Shown here: one piece after another, positions 43,428 to 55,799 of the stretch | How positions within the stretch are numbered: position 1 is the first letter of the stretch | Layout: each line of letters starts with the position of its first letter | DNA from: Gliomastix tumulicola | Taxonomy: Eukaryota > Ascomycota > Sordariomycetes > Hypocreales > Bionectriaceae | Assembly (NCBI GenBank): GCA_001599755.1 | Contig: BCHX01000004.1 | Coordinates: forward strand, 3,658,001 to 3,722,000 | Direction: 5' to 3' | DNA: 64,000 nucleotides | Notes under the pieces: generated by a model | Seen by the model: the letters and a program-made list of their open reading frames with translations, nothing else | Database searches by the model: none | Told to the model about the DNA's origin: nothing | Program-made: the position numbers and the translations under genes

Positions 43428-46400
43428 CGTCAACTTACCTATTGTGACAGCATAGTCCTCGTCCCGGGCCTGGGCGCAAATCCAGAGGAGAGCTGGAAGT
43501 CTCCCAAGGGATTCAACTGGACGACGAGCGAGGATGCGCTCATCAAGGACTTCCCCAAATCGCGGGTGCTGCTCTTCATGTACGAGTCAGCCTGGTACGG
43601 AGCTCTCAAGGTCAAGTCGCAGGTCATGAGCAACATCGCCAGGACCCTGCTTGTGAATCTCCAGAGCAGGAGAAAGGTTCGACCCAAGTTCCTAGAAGCC
43701 CGTGTGTGTGTGTGGACTTGATACGCATGCTGACACATTGGGCCCTGTAGCGCTGCAAAGGGCGACCGATTGTGTTCATCGGCCATAGTATGGGAGGGCT
43801 GGTCGTCGCCAACGCAGTCACGGACGCAGACCAGCAGCGGCAGGACTTCCCGCTGCTATTCGAGGCCATCACCGCAACATTCTTCTTCGGGACGCCCTTC
43901 CATGGTGCCGAAGCAGCCAGCTTGGCGGCCATGTTTGCCACGGTCGCGGAGAAGATCGACGCCGCATCATCCTCGAAGCTCCTCGAGATGATGAGACCCG
44001 GGAACGAGGCTCTGCGGCTATTGAGGGAGAACTTCACGCAGGCGACCTCCAAACTCACCGAACCTATCAAGGTCGTCTGTTTCTGGGAGCAGCAGCCGAC
44101 CGACTTCACTTCGCTGCCGTATGTACCCTCCCTGATGGGCTTGACCAACTACGCCCTCCGGCCCAAGCTCGGGGAACTTGTACCTCGCGAAAGCGCCATA
44201 CTAGAGTCCTCCAAGAACTTCGGACTGGCGTGCAACCATAGGAACCTCGTCAAATACGACGGCCCGAGAGACAAGACCTGGAATCAGACGGTCCGCGAAC
44301 AGCTCAGGGACAACATGAATAATGCCGGGCTCAGTGCCAAGAGCCGCGTGAACCTGGCTCGCGGGCTCGATTATACCGCCTGGAGGAAGATAGCCGAGGC
44401 CCTCAGCTCCCCGCAGACCGAGAGGAAGAGGAATCAGCTCAAGACTAACGCTGTCTCGTCGCCATGGATCACGAAGACGGACGAGTTCAAGCAGTGGTTC
44501 GAGTTGGGAGAGCAGAACAGGAGACACGGAGGAGGCCTGAGAAGCCCCCTGACCCCGGCACCCTCGCCCAGCGCCTTTCTCTGGATACGAGGCAGGGAAG
44601 GCAGAGGCAAGACGGGCTCCGTGCTCTCGGCGCTCGAGCACATCGAAACCCTCTCAAACAGCAGCGAGGAGAAGAATGAAGGGTCGTCGGATTATTCAAA
44701 CGCCGTCCGGCTGGCGTATTTCATGTGCGAAGGCGTGGCTGAGTTCTCGACGGCCGAGGACCTCCTCGAGTCCCTCATCATCCAGCTCATCGATCAGCAG
44801 AACATGCTGGCCGCCCACGCCAAGGGTTTCATCAAGAAGAAAATAAAGGAAGGCTCGTACAAGTCCCCCACGCAGCCGACAGTCGAGAACCTCTGGCAAT
44901 GTCTGCAGGACATGCTCTACGAAGACGCCACGGTCATCGGCCGGCGCGTCTACTTCGTCCTGCACAACCTCCATGCTCTCGCCGAAGATTCCCAGTCAAC
45001 AATGAAGTTTATGGAGTATCTCAGGGGCGAGCTGACCGAGAGCCGGCGCCTGCGAAGTGAACCTGAGTCGGAAAAAGTCGAGACGAGGTGGCTGGTGACA
45101 AGCAGAAATACGCATATCGTCAGTGGCTTGCTGGGGACAGACGGAGTCTGTCTCGTGGACCTTGAAGACGACAAGTACGGCGACCAGGTCCAAAGAGCAC
45201 TCCAGAAGCATGCAAAGGAGAGAGTGGCACAGCTAGAAGGCGGCAAGAAGTACAGCAAGGCGCTGGCATTTTTTGCAAGCAGCGTACTGGGGCGGCGTGC
45301 CCAGAATGTCCACTGGATCGACATAACTTGTGTTCAGCTCGAGCAGCTCCCGGAGACCGAAAGCCACATGAAGATCAGAAAGATTCTCGAGCAGACGCCA
45401 CAAGATCTCGACAAGCTCCTCAGGGCTGCCTGGGAGCGGATCTTCCAGTCGGTCGAGCGCAGCGGCGGGAATGTTGAGGGCCTGTTGGAGATGCTCCGTG
45501 CCCTGATCCTGACGTTTGAGGACCCTACGATAGAAGATCTCGGCATTCTAGCAGGATTCGAGGATGATGAAGAACTGACGGCGGAGCTGGAGGGTCTGAT
45601 CGACAACTGCAGCCCCTTTTTGGTGTCGGACAGATCGGGGGCGGGGACCGTTGAGTTCATGAATCCGGCCGTCAAGACACACCTGGTTCAGAATGCGCAT
45701 GACATCTTGGGCCTCTCCCCTGAAGGCATCAAGCTGCAACATGGAATGCTTGCGCTTCGGTCCCTGGATCATATCAAGAAGGAGTTTGGTGGCCCGGACT
45801 CCGAAGCAGGATCCGATTCAGGCGAGCAAGAAGAACATGGATCAGACGCAGGATCTGATACAAGTGTCCAAGAGTCCGACACGGGCGACCACGAAGGCCC
45901 AGACCTGGACACCAAGCCCGACGAGGACGATAAAAATTCAATCAGCCGCAGTGTCGAAGAAAGTTCTGAATCTGAAGATGACACCTCGTCCTCTAGTGGA
46001 AGCGATGAAGAGACGGACGACGACGAGATGGGATACTGGGACGATTCGATCAGCGAGGGCGATGAAGATGGCCAGGCCGGTGATTATGCCGTCAAGTTCT
46101 GGTTGAAACACGCAAGCCAAGCGACGGTTGATTTCGCCACGGACCTGGCTCGGGAGAGTGAACTCTGGACGAGTGACTCTCCAATGAGACGTCGATGGCT
46201 GGAGAAATACGGATCATTGACAGGGGACTTTTCAGCTGACGAGGCAAAGCATCTCAAGGCGCTGCATGTCGCTGCCTCGATCGGATTCGGGCAGTTTGTT
46301 CTAGCGCTGATTGAAAATGGACACGAGGGTGAGATACGTGAGTATGATATGATTGGAAACACGCCGGTAAGCACAACGCGCACCACTGCCCCTCTCGTCC

Positions 46401-49028
46401 CTCTCGTGGCCAAGTATCTGATACACCCTATTTTTTCCTTCAGCTGCATCTAGCCGCCCAGTTCGGGCAGTCCGAAGTTGTGGACGTCTTGCTAGACCGA
46501 GGTGCAGACATCAATGCGGTCGAATATGAGAACGACGACACTCCCTTGCATCTAGCAGCCGAAGAAGGGCACCTCGACGTCGTACAGAAGCTCCTCAAGC
46601 GGAAAGCGAACCCAAACTTGTACTCGCAATACTCGGACCTAGTCATCAATGCCGCAATCTCGTCAGGGAGCTTTGATCTCGTCGAGTTGCTCGTGGAGGC
46701 GAACGTGTCTCTCTTCTCGACCCGTCCCGACGTCGAGTCGCCGCTTGCCCAGGCCGCGGCCATGGCCGATCCAGCCATGCTTCGCTACCTCATGGACAAG
46801 TACGCACGTTTCATACACCCTTCTGAGTACAGCAAGGCCAGAATCAGCGCGGCGGGTGCCGGCAGGCTCGACGTCTTCAAGAGTCTGCTGGGCGTGGGGA
46901 ACGACACGGATGACTATCAAGCAGCACTGGATAAGGCGGCAAAGAAGGGCAAGTGGGAGATTGTGACATTCATCCTCGAGAAGCGGAGCGGTTTGAGCTG
47001 CGACGAGGCGTTCTATGAAGCCGCTACTGGCGCTGAGTACAAGGATGAGGTTCTCGAGGCCCTCGGGGAGTATACGAATGGACATATATCCGATCAGCGA
47101 CTGGCCGACTCTCTCTACGAAGCCACGGACCGGGAGAAAGAGAGTACGGTGAGGCTTCTGCTGGGCAAGTTCAATGCAGACCCTGATGCGAAGGGGAAAG
47201 AGTAAGTTGAGCCGTCTCCAAAATCCCCCCCTCCCACGCCGCCGGAGCCGTAGAAGATTGATTACTCACACTCTTGTTTTCCCTTGTGGACTGCAGATAT
47301 GGCGATGCTTTGACTGCATCGGCCCATGACGGCACGATCGATATTCTCAGGGCTCTCCTCGCCGCAAACGCCAAAGTCGCTTCTCCTGATGGGTATGCCA
47401 TCCAGATTGCAGCCGCAAAGGGCCACAAGCATATTGTCACGGAGCTCCTTGAGCACGGCGCCGATGTCAATGCCGTGGCCACCAACGAGCACTTCCCCCA
47501 GGGCACCGCTCTCCAGGGAGCCACGGAAGCCGGCGCAGGCAAGATCGTCGAGCTGCTGCTCGCAGAACACGCGAACCCCAACCTCGGGCGCGGCGAGGAC
47601 GCCCCGCCGCTGTATGCCGCCGCCGTGAATGGCGAGGAGGACATCATCGCCATGCTCGTCGACGCCGGCGCAGACGTCAACGTTGTCGGGGGAGCCAAGA
47701 AGACGACGCCGCTCATCGAGACGGTGAAACATGTCTGGGGCAAGGATTCGCTGAAGAAGCTCCTGGAGGCCGGGGCCGATATCAATGCCAGTGATGAGGA
47801 CGGAGAGACCGTGTTGATCGCTGCGGCTCGGACTGGGGACGTTGAGGCTGTCCGATACCTGCTGCGGATGGGGGCTGACGTTCTATACACTTCTCCGAGT
47901 GGGATCAATGCCCTCGTAGCCGGGATGGGTGCACTCAAAGCCGGGGTGGACGGGATGGAGAGTTCCAACCAGGATTGCATGCAGGTCATTGTCGAGCATG
48001 TGTCGTGCATTCTGTCTGCCGTCAAGCAGTCTATGCTTGCTGGCAACGCGGCTCTTACTGTTGCTGTGAAAGATGCTGTGGAAGATTTCTTGGCGGCCAA
48101 CGACGACGAAGAGGACGAGGCAGCGGATGTGGATGCTCTGAGCAATGACAACCAGGAGCCTTATTCTCTAGATACAGTGGAAGTGAGCGGGATGCAAAAC
48201 GGGCTACCCAGGTCAGATGAGCAGAGTCCGCAGTCGAAGGCGGTGGTCTTCAGCATGGAGCACAACGCCTTTCCTCAAGTCACTGATGATCCTCGACGAC
48301 ATGCTGTGCTGACACAGCCAGACCTGTTCAGACAACCTCACCAGAATTCACCGCACCAGCAGGCGACACCACCGCCTATCCAGAGAAGGCCAGTCCCGGC
48401 TATTCCACCTCCTTACAGCCAGTCATTCTCGCCTTCAGCCAGCGCAAGCCACAACAACACTCCAAGTCCACGTCACCAGAGTGCTGGAGCTCACTCTACA
48501 TATCAACAGTCCCCCCCAAGGCCGGTACCGTTCGGTCCAACTATGCAACAATCACCCCCAGGTCCTGTGCCCTCGGCACTGGTTCCAGGCCAAAGCCACC
48601 AACATCGGGTGGAAAGTCAGAATCAGAATCAGAATCAGAACCCACCAGTGGCCAGCTTTCCACCGCTGTCTAGGTCCTATCATGCCGAGAGACCACCACC
48701 AAGACCTTACCATACTGATAGACCACCACCTCAGCCGACCACCGACAATGCCTCATGGACTGAGAGGTCACGGTATGATGGAGCCAGTCACTCTAGGATA
48801 TCACCACCGCCTCCGGGACCAGCATACTCGCAACTGAGAACGTGGCCCCAGGTCCCTACCACCAGTTCATTTGAGGGCTCACAAGTCCCATCGACAACGC
48901 ATCAGCGCATCGTCCCCCAGAATGCCCCAAACGGACATCAACAACCACCACCTGCTGGAGCTGTAGGGAACAGGCCAGATCCGTACGAGGCACGGAACCA
49001 GAGTTGGGTCTCCCGTTTAATGCAATAG
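43183..49028 (+). CDS. NLR-like protein: SesB-type alpha/beta hydrolase, NACHT, ankyrin repeats
   Basis: Five exons: 43183-43358, 43451-43676, 43751-46366, 46444-47201 and 47297-49028; 1835 residues, all phases consistent. An N-terminal alpha/beta hydrolase (about residues 60-320: DIVLVPGLGANPEESW, nucleophile in GHSMGG at 145-150, FFFGTPFHGAEAA, and a His in CNHRNLVKYDG) resembles SesB/lipase effector domains of fungal NLRs. A NACHT domain follows, with Walker A GREGRGKTG at about 415-423 and the sensor-like WLVTSRN. Where Walker B should read as a hydrophobic run then D-x-L-D-E, the sequence is VYFVLHNLHAL (534-544), with no acidic residue. An acidic Ser/Asp/Glu linker (about 812-905) precedes ankyrin repeats from about 860 to 1400, then a Pro/Gln-rich tail. 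The first intron holds an (AC)21 tract. Such receptors act in allorecognition or immunity-like cell death; the ligand is unknown. Confidence 0.88.
43383..43424. repeat. (AC)21 microsatellite in an intron
   Basis: A perfect dinucleotide run inside intron 1 (43359-43450) of the NLR-like gene, between donor GTACGT and acceptor GTGACAG. Confidence 0.95.
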
Positions 49029-49942
49029 CGTTGATGTCAGGCCTAATCGAGCTCGTTGAGCTATCACGAAGTATTTGATGATCTGTGAACAAATTGAAAT
49101 GGCGTTCTGAGCCTGGCCGATGTCTCTCATCAAAAGGCCAAAAAGGTCAAACAGGTTTCAGCGGTCAAGCTAAAGTCTCATCAGATGGACGTCGTTCGTC
49201 GGGTGCAAGCGAGATTCCGATGTACCTTAGGAAAGGCTGTCGTCACATAGACAACTTAGCCTTGGCAAATGGAGCGATGGGATTGGTCCGGAAAGAGGAT
49301 GCCGAAGATAGAACCACCTATGCACGGAGTACGGAGTAGTTGAAGGCGTTGCGTCGTGAATCATGAGGTTGAATAGTGATGGAGATACCTAAAAACCGAC
49401 GGGAGTTCCAAGATTCCACGATGCTGGTCGGTCGCGCCTTCCAGCAATTCCTCCGGTGACCGCCCCGCCCGGAAAACCCCCAATCGGCTTGCTTCAGAAG
49501 GTTTTGTGGTTCTGCGACAGCGACGGCCACTGAAAACTCGGCGGGAAACTCCACTAAAATTGACCGCGTCAGGCTTCAACCCCATCATATCGCGCCTTCC
49601 CCGCCTGTCTCCTGCACTATGAGTTCATCCCACATTTCTCCTCATGCAGTTTTGCCCATTCCATGCCGCAGAGCGAACTTGGCTTGCCGCTCCAACCATT
49701 CCTCGTGATGCTCTCTTCGGACCCAGACCAAGAGCTCATTTGTGGCGACGGACCCGGCTAATTCGACCGGTCTACCGACTGGGTTTCCCGAAGGCAGGCG
49801 GGAATGGATGGAGGGGTCGGACAGACGCGATACTTAACGACCCCTCTCCTCGTCTTCGAGATCGACCCTCTTCCCCTCTTCAAGCACCTTTCACGCCTTC
49901 TCCCTCCCTTTCGCTCATCCTCCTCCTCTATGCCATCCCATC
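49029..49942. other. Intergenic region upstream of beta-galactosidase
   Basis: No gene seen. The last 100 bp (49850-49940) are strongly C/T-rich, a common feature just upstream of well-expressed fungal genes. Confidence 0.5.
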
Positions 49943-52900
49943 ATGTCGTTCCCCAAAGCTAAGCCTGACTGGAACAACCTCCAGGTCCTTCACAAGAACA
50001 CTCTGCCCCCTCGCCCTCACTTCTTCTCGTATACCTCCGAGGAGAAGGCTTTGTCCTTTGACCGCGAGCAGAGCGAGTACAAGTCTCTGAACGGAACATG
50101 GAAGTTCCACTACGCAAAGTCGCCATTCGAGGCGCCAGAATGGGATGAGGCAGACCCCCTAACCTGGGACGAGGTCAAGGTCCCGGGTATGTGGCAGCTC
50201 CAGGGCTATGGACGCCCACTTTACACCAACGTCAACTATCCCTTCCACGTTGATCCGCCGAACGTTCCGTACCTGAACGAGACGGGGTCATACTGGAGGC
50301 AATTCACGGTCCCCGCGGCGTGGGATGGTCAGCAGATCCGCCTCCGGTTTGAGGGTGTTGACAGTGCTTTCCACGTCTGGGTCAACGGCAAAGAGGTCGG
50401 CTACAGCCAGGGAAGCCGTAACGCGAGTGAATTCGACGTCACACCCTATCTCGAGTCATCCGGTTCTTCCAACTCGATTGCCGTCCGAGTGTACGAATTC
50501 TGTGACGGCTCGTACATCGAGCGACAGGATCAGTGGCTTCTTTCGGGTATCTTTCGAGATGTCTATCTCATCTCTTTCCCCAAGGCTGCCATTACCGACT
50601 TCAACTCGGTTCCCTTCGTGGATGATAGCTTCACCAGCGCCGTTCTGCGTACCAACGCCAAAATCCAGGGTGACGAGGGGTCAATTACTGTGAAGCTTCT
50701 CTCCCCTGATGGCTCTCTGATCAAGGAGGATACGATGTCGTCCTCTGGACAGAGCGAGATCACCGTCGCTGGCGATGGTCTGAAGCTTTGGTCTGCCGAG
50801 GATCCCGTTCTGTACACCGTTGTTCTCTCCTTTGGCGGGCGGGTGATTGCTCAGCGGATCGGGTTCCGACGAATTGAGCGCAAGGATCCCAACTTCTTCA
50901 TCAACGGGAAGCCCATCATCTTCTACGGCATGAACAGGCACGAACATCACTATCTCTACGGCCGTGCTGTTCCGTATGAGAACATGCGCGCGGACCTTAT
51001 CCTAATGAAGCAGCACAACATCAATGCATTGCGGTGCAGCCATCAGCCGAACGATCCCAGACTGTACGAGGTTTGCGACGAGCTTGGTCTCTATGTCATT
51101 GCCGAGGCAGATCTTGAAACTCATGGATTTGACCCTGTGGAAAGGTCGGCTATCAAGGACCAGCACCTGAAGACGGGAATGGAGATTCAGGAAGAGTCGT
51201 ACAAGATTGCCAACCGGTGGACCTCAGACAACCCAGAGTGGAAGGAGGCCTACCTTGACCGCGCCATTGAACTGGTTCAGAGATTCAAGAACTACCCTAG
51301 TGTCGTCTTCTGGTCTCTCGGGAACGAAGCCTTCTATGGTCGCAACCACGACGAGATGTACAAGTGGATCAAGAACGCCGATCCCACGCGACTGGTACAC
51401 TACGAGGGTGACCGTGAGGCCCTGAGCGCCGACATGTACAGCGTCATGTACGGCAGTCTCGACGACATGAAGAGGCACATCGAAAAGCACACGGACCGCC
51501 CCCTGATTCAGTGCGAGTATGGACATGCCATGGGCAACGGCCCCGGCGGTCTGGCTGAGTACATCCATGCTTTCCGTACCGAGAAGCTTCTGCAGGGTGG
51601 TTTCATCTGGGAATGGTGCAACCATGGCTTGCTGAAGCGCGAGGGCGACACCACGTTCATGGCATACGGCGGTGACTTTGGTGACGAGCCCAATGACGCT
51701 GACTTTGTCATGGATGGTATGACTTGGTCGGATCACACCGCCAACCCGGGCCTGGTCGAATATAAGGCTGCTATCCAGCCTGTCACTGTCACCAGGGAGG
51801 GCGACAGTCTGATTGTCAAGAGCCATTACGAGTTTGTCGACCTTGGCCATCTCGATGCGTCCTGGCACCTGGTGCGCGAGTCGGGCAAGACTGAAGCAAG
51901 CCCCCTTGAGCTCCCCACGATCAAGGGCGGAGAGACGGGCACCATCAAGATCCCTCAGGGCGCGACCGCGGGCTCGGAAGACACCTGGCTGACCATCAAC
52001 TTCACTCTCAAGAACGACACAAAGTGGGCCGAGAAGGGCCACGAGGTCGCCTGGTCCCAGATTCCGCTCTTCGAAGAGCACCCGCTGCCTTTGAGCGTTA
52101 ATCCTTCCACCTCTGGCGCTGGGGCGACACTCAGCATCCGCGAGAAGGGTGGTCGGCTCAACATTGTTTCCTCCACTGGCCAGTCGAACATCACCTTCGA
52201 CCTGATCCGTGGGAACATCCAATGGTCCAACGATGCGGGCAAGATCCTGACAAAGGGCCCCGAGCTTGGCATCTACCGTGCCCTCACTCAGAACGACGAG
52301 GGGTTCGCAGGGGACGGAGCCCTATGGAAGAGATTCCGAGTTGCTAGCACTAAGATGCACGTCCGTTCTGTCACTTGGAAGGTCGAGGGTAGCACTGCCA
52401 CCATCGTCGCCAATGTTCGCGTCCAGCCAACGGTGCTCGAGTGGGCAGCCAATGCGACCATGACGTACACGATCACGGAGGACTCTGTCCAGATCCATAC
52501 CAAGGGCGACTTTTCTGGAGTGTTCCCCGAGTTTATCCCCCGTGTCGGTCTCACGCTGTCACTTCCAAAGCACTACAACAGCGCCGAATGGTTCGGTCGT
52601 GGACCTGGCGAGTCTTACTGGGACAAGAAAGCCTCGGCGCGATTCGGGCGCTGGAACGCTTCCCTGGATGAGCTCAACACGGACTACGAGTATCCGCAAG
52701 AGAATGGAAACCGCTCAGACACACGCTGGGTGCGTGTTGGTCCAGGCGGTGGCAAGGGGGAGCACGGTGGCGTGACACTAGAGGCCAGGATGGAGAAGCC
52801 ATTCAGCTTCTCTTTGAGAAAGTACTCCACGGAAGATCTCGATCAGTCGAAGCACCCACATGAATTGTCAGAGCTGCAAGACGAGACAATCCTTAACCTG

Positions 52901-53014
52901 GATCACCTGCAGCACGGCCTCGGATCCGGAAGCTGCGGTCACGCGCCTTGGGAGGACTACCGTTTGAAGACCGGACCATTTGAATTCTCAACCGCTTTGA
53001 GGATCTCAGAGTGA
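49943..53014 (+). CDS. Beta-galactosidase, glycoside hydrolase family 2 (lacZ/LAC4 type)
   Basis: One uninterrupted exon of 1023 residues, unusual here because nearly all neighbours have introns. The full five-domain LacZ layout is present: sugar-binding jelly roll (LNGTWKFHYAKSP, VPGMWQLQGYGRPLYTN, YRQF-like GSYWRQFTV, GVDSAFHVWVNGKEVGYSQGSR), immunoglobulin-like domains, and a TIM barrel with YGMNRHEHH, LMKQHNINALRCSHQPNDPRLYEVCDELG, the acid/base Glu in WSLGNEA and the nucleophile Glu in CEYGHAMGNG. The C-terminal beta-sandwich includes EWFGRGPGESYWDKK and GSGSCGHAPWEDYRL. There is no signal peptide, so the enzyme is intracellular like Kluyveromyces LAC4 rather than secreted like GH35 fungal enzymes. 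No permease gene is adjacent. Confidence 0.95.
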   Translation: MSFPKAKPDWNNLQVLHKNTLPPRPHFFSYTSEEKALSFDREQSEYKSLNGTWKFHYAKSPFEAPEWDEADPLTWDEVKVPGMWQLQGYGRPLYTNVNYPFHVDPPNVPYLNETGSYWRQFTVPAAWDGQQIRLRFEGVDSAFHVWVNGKEVGYSQGSRNASEFDVTPYLESSGSSNSIAVRVYEFCDGSYIERQDQWLLSGIFRDVYLISFPKAAITDFNSVPFVDDSFTSAVLRTNAKIQGDEGSITVKLLSPDGSLIKEDTMSSSGQSEITVAGDGLKLWSAEDPVLYTVVLSFGGRVIAQRIGFRRIERKDPNFFINGKPIIFYGMNRHEHHYLYGRAVPYENMRADLILMKQHNINALRCSHQPNDPRLYEVCDELGLYVIAEADLETHGFDPVERSAIKDQHLKTGMEIQEESYKIANRWTSDNPEWKEAYLDRAIELVQRFKNYPSVVFWSLGNEAFYGRNHDEMYKWIKNADPTRLVHYEGDREALSADMYSVMYGSLDDMKRHIEKHTDRPLIQCEYGHAMGNGPGGLAEYIHAFRTEKLLQGGFIWEWCNHGLLKREGDTTFMAYGGDFGDEPNDADFVMDGMTWSDHTANPGLVEYKAAIQPVTVTREGDSLIVKSHYEFVDLGHLDASWHLVRESGKTEASPLELPTIKGGETGTIKIPQGATAGSEDTWLTINFTLKNDTKWAEKGHEVAWSQIPLFEEHPLPLSVNPSTSGAGATLSIREKGGRLNIVSSTGQSNITFDLIRGNIQWSNDAGKILTKGPELGIYRALTQNDEGFAGDGALWKRFRVASTKMHVRSVTWKVEGSTATIVANVRVQPTVLEWAANATMTYTITEDSVQIHTKGDFSGVFPEFIPRVGLTLSLPKHYNSAEWFGRGPGESYWDKKASARFGRWNASLDELNTDYEYPQENGNRSDTRWVRVGPGGGKGEHGGVTLEARMEKPFSFSLRKYSTEDLDQSKHPHELSELQDETILNLDHLQHGLGSGSCGHAPWEDYRLKTGPFEFSTALRISE

Positions 53015-53540
53015 ATGAGGCTAGTTCGCGAGAGAGATATAATGAAGCCGGCACATAGAGGCAATCTACTCTGTCTATGACGGCGATGATACCGATGAAG
53101 TTGAATGTAACATCTCGACGCTTACACACCAGCTTGTTCATGAGGCCCTGCGATATGACGTGTATGACGATATTTACAAAAGCCAAATCTGACCTCAGAC
53201 GCCCTATTGAGCAAAGGCACAAAAATCTGACAAGCGAAGCTACGGAGGCATCGGAAAGCTTGCTGTGTCCGATCACCTGCCATCTGAGACATAGCGTGAA
53301 GCTTCAAATGCTAAATAGTCTTACACTCGCCTGGTTGATACGCGTTCCTCGCCTAGTTATAGTTCAGCCACCATGACAATGGAGATGATCTAGATTGTCA
53401 CCCACGAGAGAACCTTTCGTCCAGGACGGGCCTCATGACTCGGAGCTCATGTCCTGAACTTATACGATGGCCTCGACCAGAGGGCACCTTGATTGGCATA
53501 TTTGGCGTCTTCCAATCATTCATTCCCACGCCACGCAATA
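53015..53540. other. Intergenic region
   Basis: 526 bp between beta-galactosidase and the lysophospholipase gene. No feature recognised. Confidence 0.5.
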
Positions 53541-55799
53541 ATGAAGCTGATGAAGTTGTCGTGGAGCGCCTCCTTGGCGATCATTTATACGCCCATCTTA
53601 ACGGCTTCACAGAGTAATCAAGGGCCTGATCCGTATGCGCCTGTCTATGTGGACTGTCCATCCAATCTCAGCGTGCGCAATGCCTCGGATGTAAGTCCCT
53701 TCGGTCCTCCTCGAATGACGATGCGGAATCTGACATGTCTGTAGGGCCTGTCAGACGAAGAGCGATCATGGCGGGATACACGCAGCCAGCAAATCGTACC
53801 CGCCCTCCGATCCTACCTTGAGCTCGCACATATCCAGGACTTCGATGTGCAGGGCTACATTCGGCGGCTCAACTCGAGCAACCTCCCTGTCGTGGGGTTG
53901 TCCATCTCTGGCGGCGGAACGCAGTCGGGCCTGGGCGGCTTGGGCGTCTGGCAGGCGTACGATGCGAGGTATCAGCCAGCGGTAGAGGCCCGGACAGGCG
54001 GTTTGACGCAGATCTTGACGTATCTCACCGGTCTGAGCGGAGGTGGTGCCGTCACTGTCAGTTTAATGTGAGATTTCTCATTCTTCATCCACGGGATCTT
54101 GCTCTTCTTTAACACATCCCCCTTCTAGTGCGGCGAACAATTTCAGCTCCACGAGCGACATTGTGCAGTCCGCCAACTTCTCGACCTCATACAGCGTTGG
54201 GAGGACTGGGAATACGACCGAGTTCTTCGAGATGATCTTTGAGAATGCCGGAGCCAAAGCAGAGGCGGGCTTCCCAGTCTCGCTGGCCGATACCTTTGGC
54301 CAGTTCTGGGGGGTGTGGCTCCCCGAGGATCTCGTCTTTGCCAATTACTCGGACCTTGCCTCGAACGACTCGGCGATCAATGCCTTTGCCGTGGGCGCAG
54401 GCCCGATGCCCATCATGGCCTTCTCGGAGGTCGTTCCGGGTCAGTCGCCAGAGATCGGGAAGATTGCCTACCCGGGGCGCAACGCTACCAACGGGTTCAA
54501 CCTCACGTCCTACGAGATCACGCCCTTCGAGTTCGGCAGCTGGGCGGGCGGTCGCGTGCAGGCCTTCATGCCGACGCGGCAGCTCGGCAGCGACATGTCC
54601 GAGGGTTCCCCCGTGAATGGCACCTGCGTGGAGGGCTTTGACAAGTTCACTGTGATCCAGGGCACGACGGCGGAGGCGTTCCCGGCGTACCTCATCGATT
54701 CGTTCTACAAGATCCCCATCTTCGCGAAGAGGAGCGATGACCGGTCGTCATCATCATCATCATCGGTCGATGACATTCCGATTCCGAAGGACCAAGAGGA
54801 CAACCCGTTCGTGCAGCTTGTGAATCAGACGGCGTCCGAGTTCGGCCAGACGTTTAACGAGTCGCTCTGGGCGACGTATCCGAATCCGTTCCTGAACTAT
54901 AACGAGGAGATGCGCGGAGTGGAAGAGCTGCTTCTGGTGAGATTAGGACGCATCTTTGTGTGAATCTGAATTAGGCTAATTGGGTTGGATGGAACAGCTT
55001 GACGGAAGTCTGGCGGGAGAGACGAATCCGATCCGGCCGCTGATCATCCCGGATCGCGGAGTCGACTTCATCATCGTATACGAAGCGTCGTCTGATGCCA
55101 AGTACCATTGGGTCAATGGAACAAACCTCATCAGTGAGTAGCCTCAGCCTTGCCTTGCATCGCTTTGGCCTCTCTACTCACCTCAGCCCAGACACGGCGC
55201 AATCGGCCTCCGAGGGCAACATCCCCTTCCCCGAGATCCCCGACGTCAACACCATGATCTCGCTGAACCTCACCCGCCAGCCGACCTTCTTCGGCTGCAA
55301 CGACTCCTCGCCGACGCCGCTGGTGCTCTACCTCCCCAACTCGCCCTGGTCGGCCTACTCCAACTTCTCGTACACGCAGTCCTCCTTCACGGACCAGCAG
55401 GTGGACCTCACGCTGGACAACGCCTTCCAGCTCGCGACGTACGGCAACGGGACCGTCGACGACGCGTGGCCGGCGTGTCTCGCGTGCGCCGTCGTCCGGG
55501 GAAGCATCGCGAGGCTGGGCATCAGCGAACCGGCGCAGTGCGGCGAGTGTTTCCGGCGGCACTGCTGGGACGGGTCGACGACGACGGCGGCTAACGTGAC
55601 GGAGGGCGACGTCGATCCGGTGCTCAGGCTCGAGCCGCAGACGAGATATGGCGAGTGGAACAAGACGGCGTGGTCGGCGGGTGAGAAGGAAGGGAAGGGA
55701 GGGAAGGATGACAGCGACGGGCTGGGGGAGAGGCTGCACACGGAGACGAGGGCGACGTATGCTGTGATTGTGGCTATTTCCGTGGCCCTGTTTGTGTAG
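53541..55799 (+). CDS. GPI-anchored lysophospholipase / phospholipase B
   Basis: Exons 53541-53690, 53745-54067, 54129-54936, 54998-55133 and 55192-55799; 674 residues. Residues 1-23 (MKLMKLSWSASLAIIYTPILTAS) form a signal peptide; I start at 53541 because an earlier ATG adds a non-hydrophobic prefix. The cPLA2-like catalytic domain has the oxyanion segment SISGGGTQSG, the nucleophile in TGLSGGGAVT, and Asp in LDGSLAGETNP, in place of the more usual LDGGEDGQN. Many Asn-x-Ser/Thr sites and cysteines fit secretion. A short hydrophobic C terminus (TRATYAVIVAISVALFV) after a Ser/Gly-rich stretch suggests a GPI anchor. The family hydrolyses acyl chains of phospholipids at the cell surface. The last acceptor is fixed by reading frame (CCCAG, not the CTCAG upstream). 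Confidence 0.9.

Noticed and set aside
51224..52222. 332-codon open frame antisense to beta-galactosidase
   Set aside because: A bias shadow; no recognisable domain.
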